64,000 nt of DNA from Candidatus Bealeia paramacronuclearis (GTDB lineage: Bacteria; Pseudomonadota; Alphaproteobacteria; UBA9655). The translations under genes and the position numbers were made by a program. Below the pieces are notes generated by a model, which worked only from the letters and a program-made list of their open reading frames with translations, ran no database searches and was not told the DNA's origin. This document shows, one piece after another, positions 61,370-64,000 of this stretch (the first letter of the stretch is position 1; each line of letters opens with the position of its first letter). Where the stretch lies: positions 496,001 through 560,000 of the forward strand of contig NZ_JAVHWZ010000001.1 of the NCBI RefSeq assembly GCF_035607555.1, read 5' to 3'.

Positions 61370-61919
61370 GTGTTTCAACCCAAAGGAAAATAATTAGAAA
61401 ATCCTAGTTATTATAAACTGGGATCAATTCGAGTTTTGATTAATATAAAATCACAAAAGCAGCAGGGGGCTACTTTAGTAGAGAGAGTGCTAGAAGGGAT
61501 GCATATTGAGTGCATAGCCACCCCCACCAAATTTCTAAGGTGGAGTAGAGAGAGTATTAAAATTATATTCCTTTTTTTCCCATTTGCAAGGGGGTAGAAT
61601 CCTCTTCTTTTAAAGTAGGTCTCGTATATCAGTTTTTTATGACGAGATGAACTGAAATAAGATTGGTTGAATTGAAGCTTGTTTTTAACATACTCATATT
61701 AAGTTCTCCCCTCTATTATTTCTGTGTGCATATTAAGCATATTAAAAATAGTCATCAGGACACAGACTGGGGGAGGAGTGATGAATTCAGGGCTAAAAAA
61801 ATCTGAAATAAAAATGGGCTGAAAAACTTGTGTTTTATATACCCTGAAAAATAAAAATTTCATAAAAAAACCATCCCAAAATATTTATTTTAAAATAAAC
61901 AATGAATTAAGGAGAGTTT
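61370..61919. other. Intergenic region of 550 bp with possible RNA structure and a mini-ORF
   Basis: Two AGTAGAGAGAGT copies (61477-61488 and 61544-61555) flank a segment with hairpins ATGCA/TGCAT and CCACC/GGTGG. GGGG-GCTA can pair with TAGCCACCCC across it with a bulge. Further on, a 13-codon frame with a strong ribosome site lies at 61781-61822. I do not recognise a known riboswitch or sRNA. Confidence 0.45.
61781..61822 (+). CDS. 13-residue mini-ORF ahead of the histidine kinase
   Basis: ATG with GGGGGAGGAG immediately upstream, encoding MNSGLKKSEIKMG and a stop. It ends 97 bp before the kinase start. It may be a leader peptide frame, or the purine-rich run may be chance. Confidence 0.3.
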   Translation: MNSGLKKSEIKMG

Positions 61920-63179
61920 ATGTCCATTGAGTGTTTTTTCGGAGGGGCTCAATTTAAAAGTGAATTTTTAAAAAGTCGTGAGTCTAAAAACAGAAAAATA
62001 AATATTCATTCGGGTCAGGACAAGAGGATGATTATCCAGGCCGGAATTCAAAAAACTTTTTTTGAAAATATTATCAAGAATATTCCCGCTGCCCTTGCCG
62101 TATTTGACAATGATCTCAACTATCTGGTTACAAGCAAGCGCTGGAACGAGCAAACGAACCTGAACCCTACGCTTATTATGGGTCAAAATATGTACGAGGT
62201 GGTGCCTGACATTCCTAAAAAATGGAAAGATATTCATCAAAGAGGACTTCAGGGAGAGAACCTAAAGTCCGATGAGGATATCTTCAAACGTGCAGATGGC
62301 AGCATTGAGTGGTTTCGGTGGGAGGTTCTACCTTGGTATGAGGATGAAAATACAATAGGTGGCATTATTCTTTTTGTGGAACAAATCACAAAGCGAAAAA
62401 CGCTTGAGAAAAAAATGAAATCCATCATTAAAGCTTTGAACACCTCAAATTCAGAGCTTGAAAGATTTGCTCATATTTGCGCCCATGACTTAAACGAGCC
62501 TTTAAGGACAATCTCAAACTACATCCAAATTTTGGAATCCGAATTAAAAGATAATCTTGATAATAATTCAAAAGATTATCTGGACAATATTACAAAAAAT
62601 GTGAAGCATATGAGCAATCTTGTAAATGGGTTGCTTGCCTATTCTCAGTTTGGAACCCAATGTTTGCGTGTGAGTTCATTTTCTTTAGGTTCGATTATTG
62701 AATCTGTAAAAATGTCCCTTGAAGACAAAATTTGTCAAAAAAATGCTGAGGTTCGGGTTCCGCTTAATCTTCCGAAAATTGAGGGAGATATGGCTTTAAT
62801 CTCCCGTGTTATTCAAAATATTCTCAGCAATTCACTGAAATTTAATGAAAATCCTCAGTCCTGTATCGAAATAACTATGTTCGAAAAAAAGAAATTTTGG
62901 ATAATTTCATTTCAAGATAATGGAATCGGAATTGACCCTAAGTTTCATAAAAGTATTTTTAGAATCTTCAATCGACTTCATCCCTTAAGTGATTATCCAG
63001 GGACAGGCATGGGATTGTGTATTTGCAAAAAAATTATCGAAGCCCACGGTGGAAAAATTTGGGTGGAAACTCCTGCCTCAGGAGAAGGCACTATATTTTC
63101 CTTGAGTTTACCAAAAAAAATTGAAAAAAGAGTGAGGCTTGATTTCATGCCTCACTCCCATTCCACATACAGGTATTAA
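61920..63179 (+). CDS. PAS-domain sensor histidine kinase, no membrane segment
   Basis: A 419-residue kinase. A PAS domain (about 45-160; NIPAALAVFDNDLNYLV, then IEWFRWEVLPW) leads to a HisKA domain with the phospho-acceptor His189 in ICAHDLNEPLR and an ATPase domain with NILSNSLKFN, DNGIGID and GTGMGLCICKK. No signal or membrane segment, so it senses something in the cytoplasm. No response regulator is adjacent. AAGGAG is 6-11 bases before the ATG. The last 17 codons run across the terminator of the convergent gene. Confidence 0.92.
   Translation: MSIECFFGGAQFKSEFLKSRESKNRKINIHSGQDKRMIIQAGIQKTFFENIIKNIPAALAVFDNDLNYLVTSKRWNEQTNLNPTLIMGQNMYEVVPDIPKKWKDIHQRGLQGENLKSDEDIFKRADGSIEWFRWEVLPWYEDENTIGGIILFVEQITKRKTLEKKMKSIIKALNTSNSELERFAHICAHDLNEPLRTISNYIQILESELKDNLDNNSKDYLDNITKNVKHMSNLVNGLLAYSQFGTQCLRVSSFSLGSIIESVKMSLEDKICQKNAEVRVPLNLPKIEGDMALISRVIQNILSNSLKFNENPQSCIEITMFEKKKFWIISFQDNGIGIDPKFHKSIFRIFNRLHPLSDYPGTGMGLCICKKIIEAHGGKIWVETPASGEGTIFSLSLPKKIEKRVRLDFMPHSHSTYRY
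63124..63157 (-). terminator. Terminator of the convergent gene, inside the kinase coding end
   Basis: GAGTGAGGC and GCCTCACTC form a 9-bp stem. On the minus strand it is followed by six Ts, so it serves the gene whose stop is at 63176. It lies within the kinase reading frame. Confidence 0.8.
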
Positions 63180-64000
63180 ATTTGGTTAAAAGTTTTATGA
63201 GCGACAGTTGTCACAACGCCATTGAACAATTGGGCCAATGCATTAGCAACGATGGCATTCTTCATTGATGAAGATACACCGGTTACTCCAGATTCATCAA
63301 TGCCCGTTGAATCAAAAGTTCGCAAGAAAACGACACGGCCGGTTGTGGCTGAGGTCAGTATTAATGTTTCTTGAGTCCCTGTTTTCATAATAGGTCCCGT
63401 GATTGCCACTTTAAAGGTGTCAGTCACGCCAGTTCCCACTGTTCCTGTAAGAACAAGATTCGCATTGTCACTTGACCACACGGCGTTTGTGAGGTCCGTA
63501 CTCCCAAGGTATGTAAAGCCATAGGTGTTAGTAAGGGCCGAGCTTCCAAAACTTCCAACAGCATAACCACTTGCAGAAACAAGCGTTCCTGCTTTTGCGG
63601 CTAAGTTCGAATAAACAGTTCCGCTTGTGACCCCCACAATGTCGATAAGATCGTTATCGGCTAAGACCACGTTGTTATAAAAACCACCGCTGGTGATCGC
63701 ACGTCCCGTAAAGGCATTGACGGCCCCGAGATATCCTGTGTTAACTGAAGCTGTACGCACAAATGTTCCAGGATACGTATTAAAATCAACCTCCAATTGA
63801 TTGTTGGTAAATTTAAAAGGCACAGCAGTTGTGCTATTGGCCGCAACCAGTGACTGACTTAAGTCAACGATTGTTGTTAAGTTTTTTGTGGTCACTCCAT
63901 CTGACAGTGTGAGTGGCAACGTATACCCTTGAGTAATAGGGTCTAAAGTTCCTGCAAAGGCCGTGCTGCCGTTGTCCAAGAAACGCGCCGTAAAACCCCA
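63176..64000 (-). CDS. Large Thr/Ser/Gly-rich surface-like protein, C-terminal part (partial)
   Basis: The frame is open to the right edge (reads GFTARFLDNGST and on), so the 5-prime end is outside the window. About 275 residues are visible. They are rich in Thr, Ser, Gly, Val and Asn with few charges and no Cys, a make-up usual for secreted or outer-membrane beta-rich proteins (for example VNTGYLGAVNAFTGRAIT). I see no named domain and no autotransporter barrel end. A terminator follows the stop. Confidence 0.6.
   Translation of the reverse strand, partial: WGFTARFLDNGSTAFAGTLDPITQGYTLPLTLSDGVTTKNLTTIVDLSQSLVAANSTTAVPFKFTNNQLEVDFNTYPGTFVRTASVNTGYLGAVNAFTGRAITSGGFYNNVVLADNDLIDIVGVTSGTVYSNLAAKAGTLVSASGYAVGSFGSSALTNTYGFTYLGSTDLTNAVWSSDNANLVLTGTVGTGVTDTFKVAITGPIMKTGTQETLILTSATTGRVVFLRTFDSTGIDESGVTGVSSSMKNAIVANALAQLFNGVVTTVAHKTFNQI

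Noticed and set aside
61477-61555. Two direct repeats as a possible CRISPR array
   Set aside because: Only two 12-bp copies and one spacer-length gap, no leader and no cas genes anywhere in the window.
61415-61600. Frame with KSQKQQGATLVERVLEG, reminiscent of a type IV prepilin cleavage site
   Set aside because: No hydrophobic helix follows and no start codon with a ribosome site is present, so it is not a pilin.

Overview
The window is AT-rich bacterial chromosome that looks alphaproteobacterial. The gene orders rlpA-dacA-tmk-holB and lgt-midA-pgeF, the TrcR (DUF1013), FYDLN-type TIGR02300 and DUF2125 proteins, and a delta-prime clamp-loader subunit with no zinc cysteines all point that way. 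Insertion sequences that break host genes, palindromic repeats, a Fic protein and exported proteins with no recognisable family suggest a host-associated lineage (Holosporales- or Rickettsiales-like). That last step is inference.

Layout. 1-6.7 kb: tail of an IS630-type transposase, an RND efflux pair, then psd-pssA (phosphatidylethanolamine synthesis) on the minus strand. 6-11.7 kb: LOG protein, tRNA-Phe, ElyC-like protein, then the envelope and replication cluster rlpA-dacA-tmk-holB. 11.8-14.3 kb: an ISAs1 element that cuts an APS-kinase-like gene right after its Walker A motif, next to a beta-propeller gene whose membrane anchor is out of frame. 14.6-25.5 kb: housekeeping genes (rodZ-hisS-prfA-prmC, lgt-midA-pgeF, mnmA) and small exported proteins. 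25.5-28.6 kb: an unknown exported-protein gene split by an IS5-type element with a TA duplication, then an IS630 remnant. 28.6-33.6 kb: minus-strand run ftsE-ftsX-elyC-plsC-DUF2125-trypsin-like protease. 33.8-41.2 kb: DUF6765 protein, IHF-alpha, the minus-strand run trcR-HIG1-cobO-lysR-micropeptide-sagB, and a large exported protein. 41.2-50.6 kb: pfk, hslO, two orphan Flp pilins around a PAP2 protein, trkH split by an IS607-type element with tnpB, apaG and a SIMPL protein. 50.7-64 kb: a candidate sRNA, fic, an OmpA-like lipoprotein, an MFS-SemiSWEET pair, a YfgM-like protein with bamB-der, tRNA-Pro and tRNA-Asp, dps, bdhA, a PAS histidine kinase and the end of a large surface-like protein.

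How the genes fit together. Most intact genes serve the envelope (PE synthesis, Lgt, BamB, RlpA, DacA, RodZ, FtsEX, PlsC) or translation (HisS, PrfA, PrmC, MnmA, Der). Three complete IS elements each break a host gene, and the cut is readable to the base in two cases. The most unusual items are a small palindromic repeat family that has entered midA in frame, a LysR/27-residue peptide/SagB-type oxidoreductase cassette, a promoter-to-terminator small RNA with no coding content, and several short tandem duplications that copy a -10 box, a Shine-Dalgarno site and a stop-codon region.
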